A DNA stretch of 64,000 nt, taken from Rachicladosporium sp. CCFEE 5018. Taxonomy: Eukaryota; Ascomycota; Dothideomycetes; Cladosporiales; Cladosporiaceae. The stretch is from positions 68,668 to 132,667 of the forward strand of contig KZ111172.1 of NCBI GenBank assembly GCA_002077045.2. Direction: 5' to 3'. Positions 40,089-51,894 of this stretch are shown here, piece by piece. A program made the position numbers and the translations under genes. Below the pieces are notes generated by a model, which was not told the origin of the DNA, made no database searches, and worked only from the letters and a program-made list of their open reading frames with translations. How positions within the stretch are numbered: the stretch's first letter is position 1; each line of letters begins with the position of its first letter.

Positions 40089-43000
40089 ATGTCTGCAGCT
40101 ACAGTGAACGGGGACAATTCGGGAAAGGCTTCAGGGAGCAAGCCGCAGCAGTCGAAGAGCGGAAGCAATGGCAGAGCGCTCGAGGGCACACGAAAGCAAG
40201 CCGCTAGCCCCGTAGATGGGAAGAACAGGTGAGTTGCTCTTGCTTAGCACCACAGCACCTACCGTCTTCAAGCGTCCTCAATTTCGTTTGGGCATCGACC
40301 GAACTGTGCACGTGCTCACTTCGAGGATATCGTCTAAACGAAACTCAATTGCAGTCAATCTCAAATCTGCGACATGTACTAATAGCATGGATCGCAGAAA
40401 GCAAACCTCACAACCACCAAAGGCCTGGCAAGGTCCCAATCCCATCACACAGCGAACTAGCAATCAGTCAGGTATGCACAACGGCACTGAGAAGCCATTG
40501 CCGAAGCTGCCACCCCAGTCTCCAGCTGGAGCGCCATCAGACACGCATATCGAACAGCATGCTCATGACCGGCTGCTGTTCCTTTTGGCCCATAGTACAG
40601 TATGTTGAGTCCATGTTTATTCGCACATCGGAGAGACCTCGGTGAACATTGTCACTGACTGCTATCTAGGGCACCGATGCTACACTTACACTTAAGAACG
40701 GCGAGCAATTCAGTGGAGTCTTCAGCGGGGCATCACTCGAGGCTGCCAGTAAGAGCGTCTACATCCTCAAAATGGCGAAACGCACCCGGCTTCCGAGCAG
40801 TCAGCAAGTCAATGGCGAGAGAGCTCTGCCAGACGAGTACATTGGTGACGGGGAGGATCATATTATGACTTTCGATGTGCAAGACACCATTGATCTAGCG
40901 GTGTCGGAGGTGGTCCTCGCAAGCGCGCTGACGCAGAATGGTACGATCCTTGCTCAGCTAACAACGTCACACGAAGCTAATGAGACGTCACCAGGCTCCG
41001 CAGCATCGTCTTTCCGGACAGATACCGAGATCTCCACTCGTAACCGCGACAGGCCAATTGAGCGAGAGCTACAACCCTGGTCGGGCGGCATTGAGATGAG
41101 CTTGGACGATATGGCGCTCGAGAGCTCTGGAGACACCAAATGGGACCAGTTCGCGGTGAACGAAGAGAAGTTCGGCACGCAAACTACCTACGATGAAGAT
41201 GAGTACACAACGACCATCGATCGAAGTCGACCAGAGTATGCGCGACTTGCAGCGCAGGCGGAGAGGATCGAGCGTGAGATATTCAAGTCCACCGCCATGA
41301 ACTCGCATGTTGCGGAAGAGCGCGGTCAGAACATGGACGAAGGAGATGGACTCGACGAGGAAGACAAGTACTCAGGAGTGAGGCGGGAGGCGCCAACGTT
41401 GCCAAAAGGAGCTGCTGGCTCATATGTGCCGCCATCTCGAAGGCTGCTCACGAACGTCCCGACTGTTCCTGGAGCGCCGTACGATCCTGCGATCATCTCG
41501 CTGGAGAAGCCTGCACCTGCTGCTGCTGCGGCGCCGACGGTCATTGAGCCCGCGCTTACCCCTGAACCAGTTACGACGCCGAGTAGCATAAAGCCGGAAG
41601 CGGCAGAGGTTGCCAATGACAGTGTGGCGTCGACGTCCCAGACACCTGAAGCTGCAAAACGGCCCGAGAATACTACAGAAGACCATGTGCGAGGGACCGC
41701 CGACGCCTTCAAGCAATTTGCGAACAACGAGAAGCTTAGGATGCATCAAGCGAGAGAGCAGCAACGCATGGCCAAGAAGCAGGAGAAGAACGTTCAGATC
41801 AACGATCTCAAGAAGTTCGCCGAGAACTTCAAGCTGAAGAGTCGCGTGCCAGACGATCTTGTGCCAATATTGGCCAAAGATCATGAGAAGCAGGCTGAGA
41901 TCAAGCGCAAAGCCGAAAGCTCTGCACTCCAAGAGGAGGTACGCGCGAAGGAACGAGAGAAGGAGAGGGCATCTGCGACACCTTCACCACAGAAGCAGCC
42001 GCAGGCCGCTATTGACCCGCAGACGTCGCTTTCACTGCAACACTCACGCGCTCGTGTGGCCCAGAATCTTCGCGGTGGACCATCGCTAACTTCACCTCGC
42101 GGCTTTGCACCACCACGAGGTCAAAACATACCTTACATGGGCCGACAGCCTGGTATGGGCCCTCAAACACAGCCTTTGCCAGCAGACATTCGTATTCCTA
42201 CCGGACCAATGGCACGCGATAATGGGCCGCTGAGTCCGGCTTCTGCCACATCGGCGACCAATACTCGCTACAATGTCAACGCCAAGGAGTTCAAGTTCAC
42301 GCCTGGTGTCAGCAGCTTTACACCATCGGGTGCAACGCCCAGTCCGCAGCGCATCCCAATCAGCGCACCAGCGCCAGAGACGAACGCGACGTTCTTTGAT
42401 GAGAAGGATAACAAGGGTGACATGCCTAAGCGGGACGTCAATGTCGACTGCGACACCATCAAGAGGCTATTGACAGCTGAATACCCAGCGGATCACAAGA
42501 AGAGCTTCATCAACGGCATCCCTCAGCCATTCCGCACACCACCAACCTGGCCAGTGGCGAAGGAGTTCGAAAACAAGTCTTTCCTGGACGCCTTCCCAAA
42601 GCCCCGCATACACAGCCAAGGTCCTACGCCCAGAGCAACGCCCATCCCTGTCGGCATGCACATGCAACACCAGCTGCCACAACATCCTCAACATCATGGA
42701 CACACACCTCTTCCCAGTCCAGGTCAGCGGCCTCCTTTCTTCGGTCAACAAGGTAGTCAACATGGCCAGCAATTTGATCATAGGATACAATACCCCGGTG
42801 GACCTGGCAGTGTGCAGAACAGCCCTAGGTATGCTCACGCACAGATGGTGGGGTATGGTCCGCAGATGGGCCAGGGACCTGTCCCCCAGATGCCGCAGTT
42901 TGCAGGTCAGCAAGGGTATGGTATGAGTCCTGGCATGCAGTTTAGGCAAATGCAGGCCCCGCCTGGAGGGCCGATGATGATGATGCAGCAGCATCCGCAG

Positions 43001-43525
43001 CAGCAGAGTGAGTATCGTGTCAGTCCTCACTAGACATTCTCATTTACTGATCTCATCGCAGTGAACCAGATGCGCCCCAACGCCTACCCTCAACCCGGCC
43101 CCAATAACCCCAACGCCTTCCCGCCAAACATGCACCAACAACCCCGAGCGCACATGATGTCCCACTCGAGCTCCAACTCCTCCTACCACCCGAACAACCT
43201 CCCCCATCAACCCCAACAAGGCTACTCCCCCATGCCGCAGCATGCGCAGCCCAACGGCTACGCGCCCTCCCCTCGACCCGGAGCGCAAATGATGCAGCAC
43301 TCTGGTTCACATCAGGGCTTCCAACCGCCGCATCAGGGCCAGGGAGGGTATGGACAGGGACCGCCGCAGTTCATGCGGAACCCTAGTGGCGGTGGCGGGC
43401 ATGGAGGGTATGCCGGGCAGATGACGCCGAGGGGGAGTTTTGGCGTGCCGCAGCAGCAGGGGCAGCCGGGGCAACAGCAGGGAAATGGGATGGTTGGGCC
43501 GGGGATGGGAGATGAGGGCAAATGA
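40089..43525 (+). CDS. PBP1: Ataxin-2/Pbp1 homologue with LsmAD and PAM2, four exons
   Basis: Exons are 40089-40228, 40386-40599, 40670-43007 and 43062-43525, with all introns GT-AG (157, 70 and 54 nt). The product is 1051 residues. The Lsm domain is split over exons 2 and 3 (HDRLLFLLAHST joined to GTDATLTLKNGEQFSGVFSG). The LsmAD follows (EEKFGTQTTYDEDEYTTTID). A PAM2-like motif, YNVNAKEFKFTPG, lies at about 42271-42309 and should bind the MLLE domain of poly(A)-binding protein. The C-terminus is rich in Gln, Pro, Gly and Met. Pbp1 controls poly(A) tail length, stress granules and TORC1. The central region has charged coiled-coil text (QQRMAKKQEKNVQINDLKK). Only contig 2 covers this gene. 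Confidence 0.93.
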
Positions 43526-44173
43526 AGTCCCTGACCCATGAAGAAGAGAGAGTGTTGCTGAACTTGGATGTGCAGATGCTGTTGCTTCGACTGTCGAGTC
43601 CGAGCAGGATGGTGTGGCCGCACGAGCACGATCGCCGAGCTCGCGGAGATCTAGCGACTCGAGGCTTGAGGCCTTCTCACAGCGTTCGGAGGTCAGGTGA
43701 GTGTTCCTTGCATCCGGCCACCACGCCGCGAAACTGTCGCTGATGTGAGCATGGCTCAGGCGAAACAGTGATGACTTCGAGCTAGACCCAGAAGAGGACC
43801 CAAAGTCGTACACAACGGAGTATGTGTGGCTCTAGCTGTGGGCCAATGGGCCAGGCGGCGCTGGGAAACTTGCGAGCTCTTGCGAGCCTCAATACCACTG
43901 GGAGAGGCTGGCTTGCAAGCAATCAAGGTCACGTACTGGATTCACGCGGTGCCTAGCCACCCTCATTGGAAGATCACATATGGCGCAGCTGAGAGTAAGG
44001 GACGAAGCTGGCTGATAGGAGAGAGATAGGATGGTAGAAATTGTGTCACTGAAGATGCACACAGGACTGCCTTATTGCCGTTCCATGACTCTACGTCCTC
44101 GCCGTCGTGATTTATGGACCATTCTACGAGAGTAAGCTTGCTAGAGTATTCCTCTGTCACAGCGCTCACCTCA
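43526..44173. other. Intergenic between PBP1 and RYDPT orphan 1
   Basis: This 648 bp lies between convergent genes. The frames running antisense to the PBP1 tail have no features. Nothing else is seen. Confidence 0.5.
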
Positions 44174-44758
44174 TCACAGCTCATCATGCCCCTCAAACTG
44201 CCTCCTACCTCCTCCACCCTTTCCCCTTCCCCCTTTGTTACTATCCCTTTGCGAATTGTTGGGTCTATTCCCACTCTGGTTCCCGACATCCGGATTCAAC
44301 GGCGCGACAATCGACACGTACTGCGGCGCAAAGACTGAGTTATCACCGACCTTGATGTTCATCCTGCCGAAGCGCGTGGAGAGGTCTGCGTGAGCGCCGG
44401 AGTAGGCGTTGCCGGTACTTTGGCGGGATTTGGAGTCGGGTTGTCTGGACAATGTGCGCGGGACTAAACCAGTGCGTGAGTTTAGGTCGCGCACTGGGGA
44501 GTGCGAGTCTGGACCATCTTCGTCGTCGTCGTCGTCGTCCTCCGCCTCTTCTTCGCTATTTTCTATCTCCTGCACTCGTACGTTGTCCTTTCCCTTGCCT
44601 TCGGACAGACCGGCAGCTTCGTGCGCTCTCAGCTGCTGCGCCAGCTGCACAGACAATCTCTGTCCAGACTCTGTGACGAAGTTCTGCTCCGTGGGATCAT
44701 AGCGGACTCGTTGCCGCAGCGCAGCCAGGTATATCCAGCCAAGGTGGTACGCAGGCAT
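44174..44758 (-). CDS. RYDPT-motif orphan 1, acidic, 194 aa
   Basis: The ATG is at 44758. The N-terminus YHLGWIYLAALRQRVRYDPT, then EQNFVTESGQRLS, matches the gene at 45596-46177 (YTGWPYEDSLEQTLRYDPTD, then QTYVAKSGHRIS). A long acidic run with a stretch of consecutive Asp follows (about residues 68-82). The tail is basic and Gly/Asn-rich (GGRGKGGGGRR). Upstream of the ATG the same frame reads PLEVSVYCVAM up to a stop. This resembles PGLEVCPV in the paralogue, so a 5' exon may be missing. I recognise no family. The asymmetric acidic-then-basic layout suggests a nuclear or nucleic-acid-binding role, but that is a guess. Confidence 0.5.
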   Translation of the reverse strand: MPAYHLGWIYLAALRQRVRYDPTEQNFVTESGQRLSVQLAQQLRAHEAAGLSEGKGKDNVRVQEIENSEEEAEDDDDDDEDGPDSHSPVRDLNSRTGLVPRTLSRQPDSKSRQSTGNAYSGAHADLSTRFGRMNIKVGDNSVFAPQYVSIVAPLNPDVGNQSGNRPNNSQRDSNKGGRGKGGGGRRQFEGHDEL

Positions 44759-45595
44759 GGCAACGCAGTATACGCTAACTTCGAGAGGGGCTCAGTGGGT
44801 GAGTATCAGAATGAGATCGAAGCAAGAGTGGTGCAGTAGCGACTAGTGAGGTAAACCCACCTTGCAAGTGATTCTCGAGGAGCTCGAGCTCTTGTTGCCC
44901 GAATGTGGCCTGCTGCATGCAAGCGAGCGAGCGTCGCAGCTACTGGCCGTTGGGCAGCCACGTCTGTCCTGCAGCTGCAGTTCGTGACTGGCCGTTGGGC
45001 AGCCTTCGGTGCTGCATGCGCCGTGAGTCTGCACGCGTCGCACTCACGACCATGTTCCACGGCGACGGAATAAATGGTGAGGGTGGTTCACGATGCTGGC
45101 TGAGCTTGTTTGAGGCATTGGGTTTCAAGAAGGCGTGCTTTCTGATGTAGTCAAAATTGATTCACGCGTAGTTCCCTCCGGGGTGATATGATCAACCGCC
45201 CTTGAATTCCCAGTAATTCTCTACGCGTGCCTGTAATGTGCTGCTTGGATGGGAATTGGGTATTCGAAATGCGTAAAGTGTCATCGCCGAAGTCTCGTAC
45301 AATGGCTCTGCATTATGATCATCGTTTGCGCTCCTTCCCCTTGTTACTGTCTCTTTGACTTAGATCAGGCTAGTTTGCACTCTGATTTCCTCTGTCGGGA
45401 TTCGAAGCTCGGTTATCGAACAAGTTATACTGCTTGATGAGTTCAATGCAGTTGTTCCCATTCCTGATGGCATTTCTGTTGTTGCTCCGAGGTTTCGAGT
45501 TGTTGCCAGAATTGGCAGTGCCTGTCTGCTGTTGAGACGTGTCTCGTCGGGCCATGTAAGCTGCTTCTGTAGAGTCAGTCGCGCCATTCGTAGAG
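44759..45595. other. Spacer between the two RYDPT orphans
   Basis: The spacer contains a perfect 18-bp direct repeat, ACTGGCCGTTGGGCAGCC, at 44942-44959 and 44987-45004. Downstream of the second orphan an Asn-rich open frame (45370 upward) could be its last exon, but I found no donor and acceptor that give a normal intron length without doubt. Confidence 0.45.
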
Positions 45596-46177
45596 CTAGC
45601 TTGGAAAAAAGTAAGGGGTACCTTGCCCAGTTGAGTTCCGGGACACTGGCCCCGAGTCTGCACCCCCGTCGCTGCTGCTGTCCTGCCCACTAACCTCGAC
45701 TTCTTCCTCGGAGCCTGTCAGGTAGCCCTGCTTCTCTGTCGTCCTGATTTGCGATACACTGATCTCCTCGTCATCTTCCTCACTAGAACCGTTATCTTCA
45801 CCGCAGTACACCTGCGCGACAGCCCTCGCGTGTTCCTCGCGGTCTTCATGGGCTCGTATCTTCATGTTGCGTCTGATCGATGTCGAGGCTTGCTTTGCTG
45901 CCCTGACTGCCTTGACCGTCGTGATCGAGATACGATGACCCGATTTCGCGACATAAGTCTGATCCGTAGGGTCGTAGCGCAGAGTCTGCTCTAGTGAGTC
46001 TTCGTAGGGCCAACCTGTATAATCAGAAAGCCCCATGGCTAGCGCTGGTACGGGACCGTAGTCGCCAAGCAGGAGCACCGTTGATGCGGTATGGTGGACA
46101 GGGCAGACTTCTAATCCAGGCGAAGCAACCTTTATCAGCATCGGAGCCCAGATGCCCGAGGCAACCTTGCAGTGCAT
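45596..46177 (-). CDS. RYDPT-motif orphan 2, acidic, 193 aa or longer
   Basis: The first ATG is at 46177. The frame is open 18 codons further upstream without an ATG. The conserved part, YTGWPYEDSLEQTLRYDPTD and AKSGHRIS, lies at about residues 52-79 and pairs with orphan 1. An acidic region follows (NGSSEEDDEEISVS and TGSEEEVEVSGQDSSSDGGA). The literal stop is TAG 45598-45596, just after a TTACTTTTTTCCAAGCTAG tract that looks like a 3' splice site. A GTTAGT about 95 nt upstream could be the donor, so the true C-terminus may lie downstream. Function is unknown. Confidence 0.45.
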   Translation of the reverse strand: MHCKVASGIWAPMLIKVASPGLEVCPVHHTASTVLLLGDYGPVPALAMGLSDYTGWPYEDSLEQTLRYDPTDQTYVAKSGHRISITTVKAVRAAKQASTSIRRNMKIRAHEDREEHARAVAQVYCGEDNGSSEEDDEEISVSQIRTTEKQGYLTGSEEEVEVSGQDSSSDGGADSGPVSRNSTGQGTPYFFPS

Positions 46178-46464
46178 TCGTACATTGATTGGCCATTGAC
46201 TAGCCACGTATTGTCTGGCAGCTGCTTCCAAGCAGCCTTTCGACTACCTTGCAGTCCTTTGCCTACAACGTCACAGTGGACGGACGTAAAGGGGCATTTG
46301 GACGACTCGTGGAGCTCGAACTACTCAAAATTCAATTAACGCATATGTGCCTGTGTGGTATACCCAAACGCCCTTCCCTCACGGGTGGTCCCACAACACC
46401 AATGCCCAGTTGCATCGCCATGCCCAGCTCAACAATAACATAAGGAAAATGCGCCTCACGCATA

Positions 46465-47709
46465 TCAAAGAAAAGCCCGTGCCTCTTCATCCACACTCGC
46501 ATTTGCAGCGACCAAACGATCAATCTCCTGCTTCAGCGGATCGTCTTTCTCGTCAGCGACAGCAGTAGTCTGACTCTCATTCCGCTGCGCATCATCTTCA
46601 GTCTCGTCAACAACAGTCGCACCGCCCACATCCTCATTCCGGCGCGGGAACTCCTCTTCAGAAGTCTGCGAGCTGGACCGGTCAGGAAGCAAGCTGTACA
46701 TGTACCAGTCCGGTGTAGACCGCACACGTCGCGGCAATCGCGGGGAGGACGGGGCAAGGGGTCGTGGAAAGGGGTTGTCCAGAGAAGAGCGCGGGGCTGA
46801 GAATCGCGGGAGGAGCCTGCGGACGCTCGTGTGCCTGGCTGAAGAGGCGGACGGTTGTGTTGCCGTCTCGTCTGGTCGCACATGTGGTTGTGGTGGAGGC
46901 GGGACCTGTGACAGAAAGTCTTGGAAGCTAACAGGGCTCGAGGTCGACACAGGCGATTGTGTGTTGATGCTTTCCAGTCCGGTCTGTTGCCCATCCATTG
47001 GCGGAGATAAAAATGATCGGTTGTTGTTCCACAAGTCCGGGATCCCAAACCTCATGCCATTGGCAACCTCGTGGTCGGCGTCTGAGAACGATCCTTCTGC
47101 CCCGGATCCCGGTGAACGCCCTCTTCGCTCTTCATTGCCATGACCATCGAGTGTGCGCTGCAAGCTATTCCAGCTCCCACCCATTGAACTCCCAAGTAGC
47201 GCCGCTTCCGCATCCCCCTCTTTGACAGGACTGTAACTCCTTGACGGCTCCCCTTCATGATTCTCCTAGAAATTCTGCGCAATCCCAGAGTTCCCTAGTT
47301 GGTATCCTCCAGCTTGTTGGATCCTCGTGTTTCGCCTAGCGCTCACATCCCTTACCACTGGCATGCCTGACCCATCAACGCCACTGCCTCCATACGATCC
47401 ATCACCGTATGGTCCAGCCTGTCCATAGTTGCCGTAAGCCTGCGGCTGGGCATACTGGTCGTAGGACTGCGAGAGAGGAGGCATTTGTGGCACATTGTCG
47501 TCGCTGTGCTCTGAATGTGCGGCGTTAGAATAGTGTGAAGAGGCATTGCTTGGTCCGCGACGGACGGCGCCGGCACCTGCAGCTGCTCCAACACCCAGAA
47601 CTGTAGGTCCGGCTCCCAGAGCGCCAAGTTCATCAGAGGACATCGTCTCGCGCTTGCTCACGAGTGCGTTGTCCGAACGATCATCTGAAGGTGGTCCGCC
47701 CGGGCTCGA
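46465..47709 (-). CDS. Low-complexity protein of unknown function, 5' end lost in gap
   Basis: The reading frame runs from the gap edge (47709) to a stop at 46465 and is broken only by TAG at 47268-47266. I interpret that TAG as the end of an intron. Donors GTAAGG (47355) or GTGAGC (47346) give introns of 90 or 81 nt, both multiples of three, with CTAG as acceptor. Visible residues include SSDELGALGAG, a Gly/Ala-rich stretch, a Tyr/Gln/Gly-rich segment (SYDQYAQPQAYGNYGQAG), and Ser/Pro-rich text after the splice (SPVSTSSPVSFQDFLSQVPP). An acidic end ends in EIDRLVAANASVDEEARAFL. The composition suits the cytosolic tail of a membrane protein, but the N-terminus is missing. No family is assigned. 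Confidence 0.5.
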
Positions 47710-47809
47710 NNNNNNNNNNNNNNNNNNNNNNNNNNNNNNNNNNNNNNNNNNNNNNNNNNNNNNNNNNNNNNNNNNNNNNNNNNNNNNNNNNNNNNNNNNN
47801 NNNNNNNNN
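47710..47809. other. Assembly gap of exactly 100 N
   Basis: This second scaffold join is identical in form to 23439-23538, and the following base is again the one matching 14438. Confidence 0.98.
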
Positions 47810-48789
47810 CATCCGACACCCTAACCCTCAATGGCCAACCTCAAGACATCTCCACGCCCCGCACCCAAGCCTGCCTCCGTGAGCTCCGCCAACTACGGAA
47901 AGACCTCGAATCGAAAGACACTTCCCTCCCACAGCTCTCCTCATTGTCCCTGAAGATCGTCTCCGAAAACAACTTCCCCACAGCCGCCGGCCTTGCATCC
48001 TCCGCAGCCGGTTTCGCAGCCCTAGTCCGCAGCATAGCAAACCTCTACGCCCTCCCCGCCTCCCCCACAGAACTCTCCCGCATAGCAAGACAAGGTTCCG
48101 GCTCCGCTTGCCGCTCGCTGTTTGGCGGCTATGTAGGATGGAATCACGGCTCCGCAGCAGATGGCAGCGATAGCGTGGCGTATGAAGTCGCGCCCGCGGA
48201 GCATTGGCCGGAGATGAGGGCTGTGATCCTTGTAGCGAGCGCGGAGAAGAAAGATGTGAGTAGTACGGCGGGGATGCAGGCGACTGTTGGGACGAGCGCG
48301 CTGTTCAAAGCGAGGGCCGAGACCATCGTGCCGCAACGGATGAAGGAGATGGAGGATGCGATACGGGGAAAGGATTTCGAGAAGTTTGCAAGTCTGACGA
48401 CACGGGATTCGAATTCGTTCCATGCGACGTGTCTGGACACCGATCCGCCGATCTTCTATATGAACGACACGTCCCGCGCTGCTGTACGAGTTTGCCAAGC
48501 TATCAACGAGACGGCTGGCAGGACAGTGTGTGCGTACACTTTTGATGCGGGGCCGAACGCTGTGGTCTACTATTTGGCCGCTGATGAGGCCGCTGTGGCA
48601 GGGACGTTCAGGGGTATACTTGGGGAGAAGACGGGCTGGGAAGGGAGTCGAGGGGAGAAGGTAAAGAAAGCAGGGCAGGTGCCGGAGAACATCGCAGGGT
48701 CTGTGGACACCTTGCAGAAGGGAATAAGCAGGGTCATCTTGACAGGAGTGGGCGATGGTCCGAGGAAGACGGAAGAGCACCTGTGCTAA
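47810..48789 (+). CDS. MVD1: Mevalonate diphosphate decarboxylase, 5'-truncated at contig start (copy 3)
   Basis: This is the same partial gene as 23539-24518, beginning at the same codon position, with the first full codon at 47812. The catalytic blocks are intact. It shares the copy 2 bases at the seven sites that differ from copy 1. The truncation is from assembly, not decay. Confidence 0.9.
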
Positions 48790-49143
48790 GGATCCGCTAT
48801 GCGATTCACCTGCTCTTGGGAAGAGTGCTCCCGGTAGTCACGCGGCCAGACGAGCTTCTAGACGATATTGCTAATACATCGAAATCGACGGCTCAGTGTC
48901 CAAGAGAGCCGAAGACGGTGGATATCACAGCCCGCTTGCAGGCGCGGCCACATTGACGCATCCAAAACGCCCACATGAGTAGACAATCAGGAGCTGAGTG
49001 GCGCGCTGCAGTACCTTCAGAAGCAGATCCTATCCCCGCTTCTTACGGAGCGCGGGAAGCGTTCTCCTCCTTCTGGCTACGCAAAGGAAAGTGACTTCAT
49101 ACATCTTAAATCGCTACCTACTACTTCTACACAGGTTTCGTCA
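48790..49143. other. 3' intergenic, MVD1 / alcohol dehydrogenase (copy 3)
   Basis: This is the copy of 15418-15771. It agrees with copy 1 at the AG/GA site. Nothing gene-like is seen. Confidence 0.5.
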
Positions 49144-50735
49144 TCAATCAAACTCAATATTCACTTTCAGCGACTTTGTCTCCGCCGCGCGACCAAAGAT
49201 GTCGTATGCCTTCTCAATCTCATTGAACTTGAAGTCTGCGAGGGAGAAATGTGTCAGCATAAGATTACACACGATCGCTGTGCGGCTTCTCGACGACACT
49301 CGCATTCCGTTCACACACTCGTGGTCAAGCGTGTAGAAGCACAGGAGGTTTCAGCGCTCGCAGGAGAAACTCACCATGCGTAATCAACGCGCTCGTGTCC
49401 AGCTTCCCAGCCGCCGCTAATTCAAGCAGCATGGGTATAGTATGCGTACTCACAAGCGCCATCGAGATAGCTATCCCCCTCCCGTCAGCAACAATTCCCT
49501 TTCATCCCAACGACGACTCGCGTCAACAGAAGAAAGACTTACTAGTACTCCTCGGCCACAACCTGTCAATATCCAACTTCACGCCCACCCCATGAACCCC
49601 CACATTCGCAATTCTGCCCCCAATGCCAACGAGATCCTGACACATCTGAAAGGTTTCCGGGACACCGACGGCTTCGATAACGACGTCGAAGCCGTCCACT
49701 TCGCCAAAATGCTGTTTCGCCATAGCCCTAACGCCTTCCACGGAAGTCTTCGACGTATTGATCACCTCATCTGCGCCCATCTTCTTCGCCACATCCAGCC
49801 TCGACTGATCGCGATCGAAGAAGACGATCTTCTTTGGGCTGTAGAGCCGTGCTGCGATTGCTGACGCGAGGCCGATGGGACCGGCTCCTACGATCGCCAC
49901 AGTGGAGCCAGGCACAACCTGTCCGCGGAGGGCGCCGACTTCAAGACCTGTGGGCAGGATGTCGGAGTAGAGGAGGAGACTGCGTTCGGAGACTCCCTGC
50001 GGGATGGGGAAGAGGTTGTTGGAGGCGAAGGGGATGCGGACGTGTTCGGCTTGGGTGCCGTCGATTGTGTGGCCTAGCGTTGTTAGTGGGGACGAGGGGA
50101 CGAGGGAAGAGCGTCTTTTGTAGTTTACCTAGGACCCAGCCGCCGTGTTGACACTGATCTTGCATACTATGAAGAGCATCAGTTGGGAGATGTTCTTTCA
50201 CCGGGATCTTGGGAGCGGGTAGTGCTGCTATCAATGCAGGTGCAAGAATGGAATGGTAATGTTGGGTCTGTGAGACTGTGGTGGGACCTGAGATGATCCT
50301 TGCGCGCATGGCATGGTCTCTCCTCGGCCAGATGTTGCTAGCCAGCCGATGTGGCTGCATTAATGGATGCGCACAGTATGCGCCAGGCATGTAGAGAAGG
50401 GAACGTAGTCTGGGCCGGGAGACGATAAATCAGACTTACCTCCGCTTGCAGAACGAGCACGTCGCGCAGCCAGTGATGCACCCAATGAGCACTCTATCCC
50501 CTTTCTTGATGCCCTTGACTTCACTGCCAATGTCCTCCACGATGCCTACGCCTTCGTGGCCCAACGTGCGGCCCTGCTCACAAGTCGGTACATCTCCTTT
50601 GATAATGTGGAGATCTGTGCCGCAGATAGTTGTGCGAAGGAGCTTGACGATCGCTTCATCTGCGTTCTTGATCTCGGGCTTGGGCTTGTCAACGACCTTG
50701 ATCTTGCCTTTGCCATCATAGGTGAGTGCCTTCAT
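49144..50735 (-). CDS. Zinc-dependent alcohol dehydrogenase (copy 3)
   Basis: It has the five-exon structure of 15772-17363, shifted by 33372. Exons are 50735-50440, 50166-50129, 50073-49543, 49470-49375 and 49235-49144. The protein appears identical to the other copies. Confidence 0.9.
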
Positions 50736-51894
50736 GTTGCAGCTTATAATGGTGTGCTAGAATGAAGAAATGGATGGTGCGAGGACTGAGTCTGTGAAAA
50801 GATGAACAGTACTTCGAGGATATTCTGACGGTGCGAGAAACGGTCGCGAGAGCTGTCGAGAAGGTCGGGCTCGAGCAGCGCTTTTGAATGGCGAGGCGAA
50901 CATCAGGGAAGACTTTGGCGCTCCATGGCGTCGAGCTCCAGGTGTTATTGCCGTAACCCATGTTTCCGACACCCCGCAATCAAGTCTGCAAAAAGCGAGG
51001 AGCGTTCGAGGTCACTTGGTGCAGTCGATGGTTTGAGGTGGTGAGATGTATCTTGTACTGCAGCTGCGTGGCGCGGCAGCGGGGAAGCTCAGCAACGAGC
51101 CCCTGTTTGCTCAGTGAGACGATCAGGTCCGAGACATCGTCGCACTATTGTGCTGCCTCCACTGCAGGTACGTATAGGTTCGTAGGAGCTCTCCATGGTT
51201 GGTCTGGGACCAGACTGAGTTCAATGCCGACATGAGCGGAAAGTAGTATGTAGAGACTCTTCTGTCCTGCACCGGCGTTGTACTGCGGTCAATCCTTCAT
51301 TGATGGATTCGCAGCCTGTAGATGGGTCATGAGCGCTCGTTGGTGAGGTCATACCGCTGAGGCAGTATCTAGTAATGCTCGTAGCAGCGGTTGAGTGCCA
51401 CGGTCTGGTGCCACAGGACAGGCCTCGTCAGGGTGGAGCGGCTTGGATTCATGAGAGGTCGACAACAGTATGAGAAAACGAAAGAATGAGTTCAGGAAGT
51501 CAGTCTTACATGGCCTGCATAGCAAAGCGCGCTACCCGAACACAGAGAGACGTTTGAAAGAGTACGACTAGGAGGGTGCGGAGCTTGCTTGATAGCGCGG
51601 GCAGGACGAAGTTCTGGCCAGTGTTCGCGACTGCACAATCTTACGTCTGACGCGCAGACTTGTCCTTCGTCAACCATGGCAGTCAATTATGCGTGGAAGT
51701 GTAGTAACGGTGCAAGGCAGGCATAGGGACCAAGGGACCTTGATGGACACAACAACCGCGTTACTTGCCCGATTGGAACACATGACGACATCCAATGTCT
51801 GCCGAGGCCTGGCCTTTCGAGGACAATTCATCAATCCTTATGGCATATAGAAAAATTGTACCGATCACAAACGCAGTCGTTATAGGAGGTTCCC
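50736..51894. promoter_or_regulatory. Divergent upstream region, alcohol dehydrogenase / AFG1-like (copy 3)
   Basis: This is the copy of 17364-18522. No gene is supported. Confidence 0.45.

Noticed and set aside
47266..47268. Amber stop as evidence of a pseudogene in the low-complexity gene next to the second gap
   Set aside because: It coincides with a CTAG acceptor, and good donors lie 81 and 90 nt upstream, so an intron explains it.
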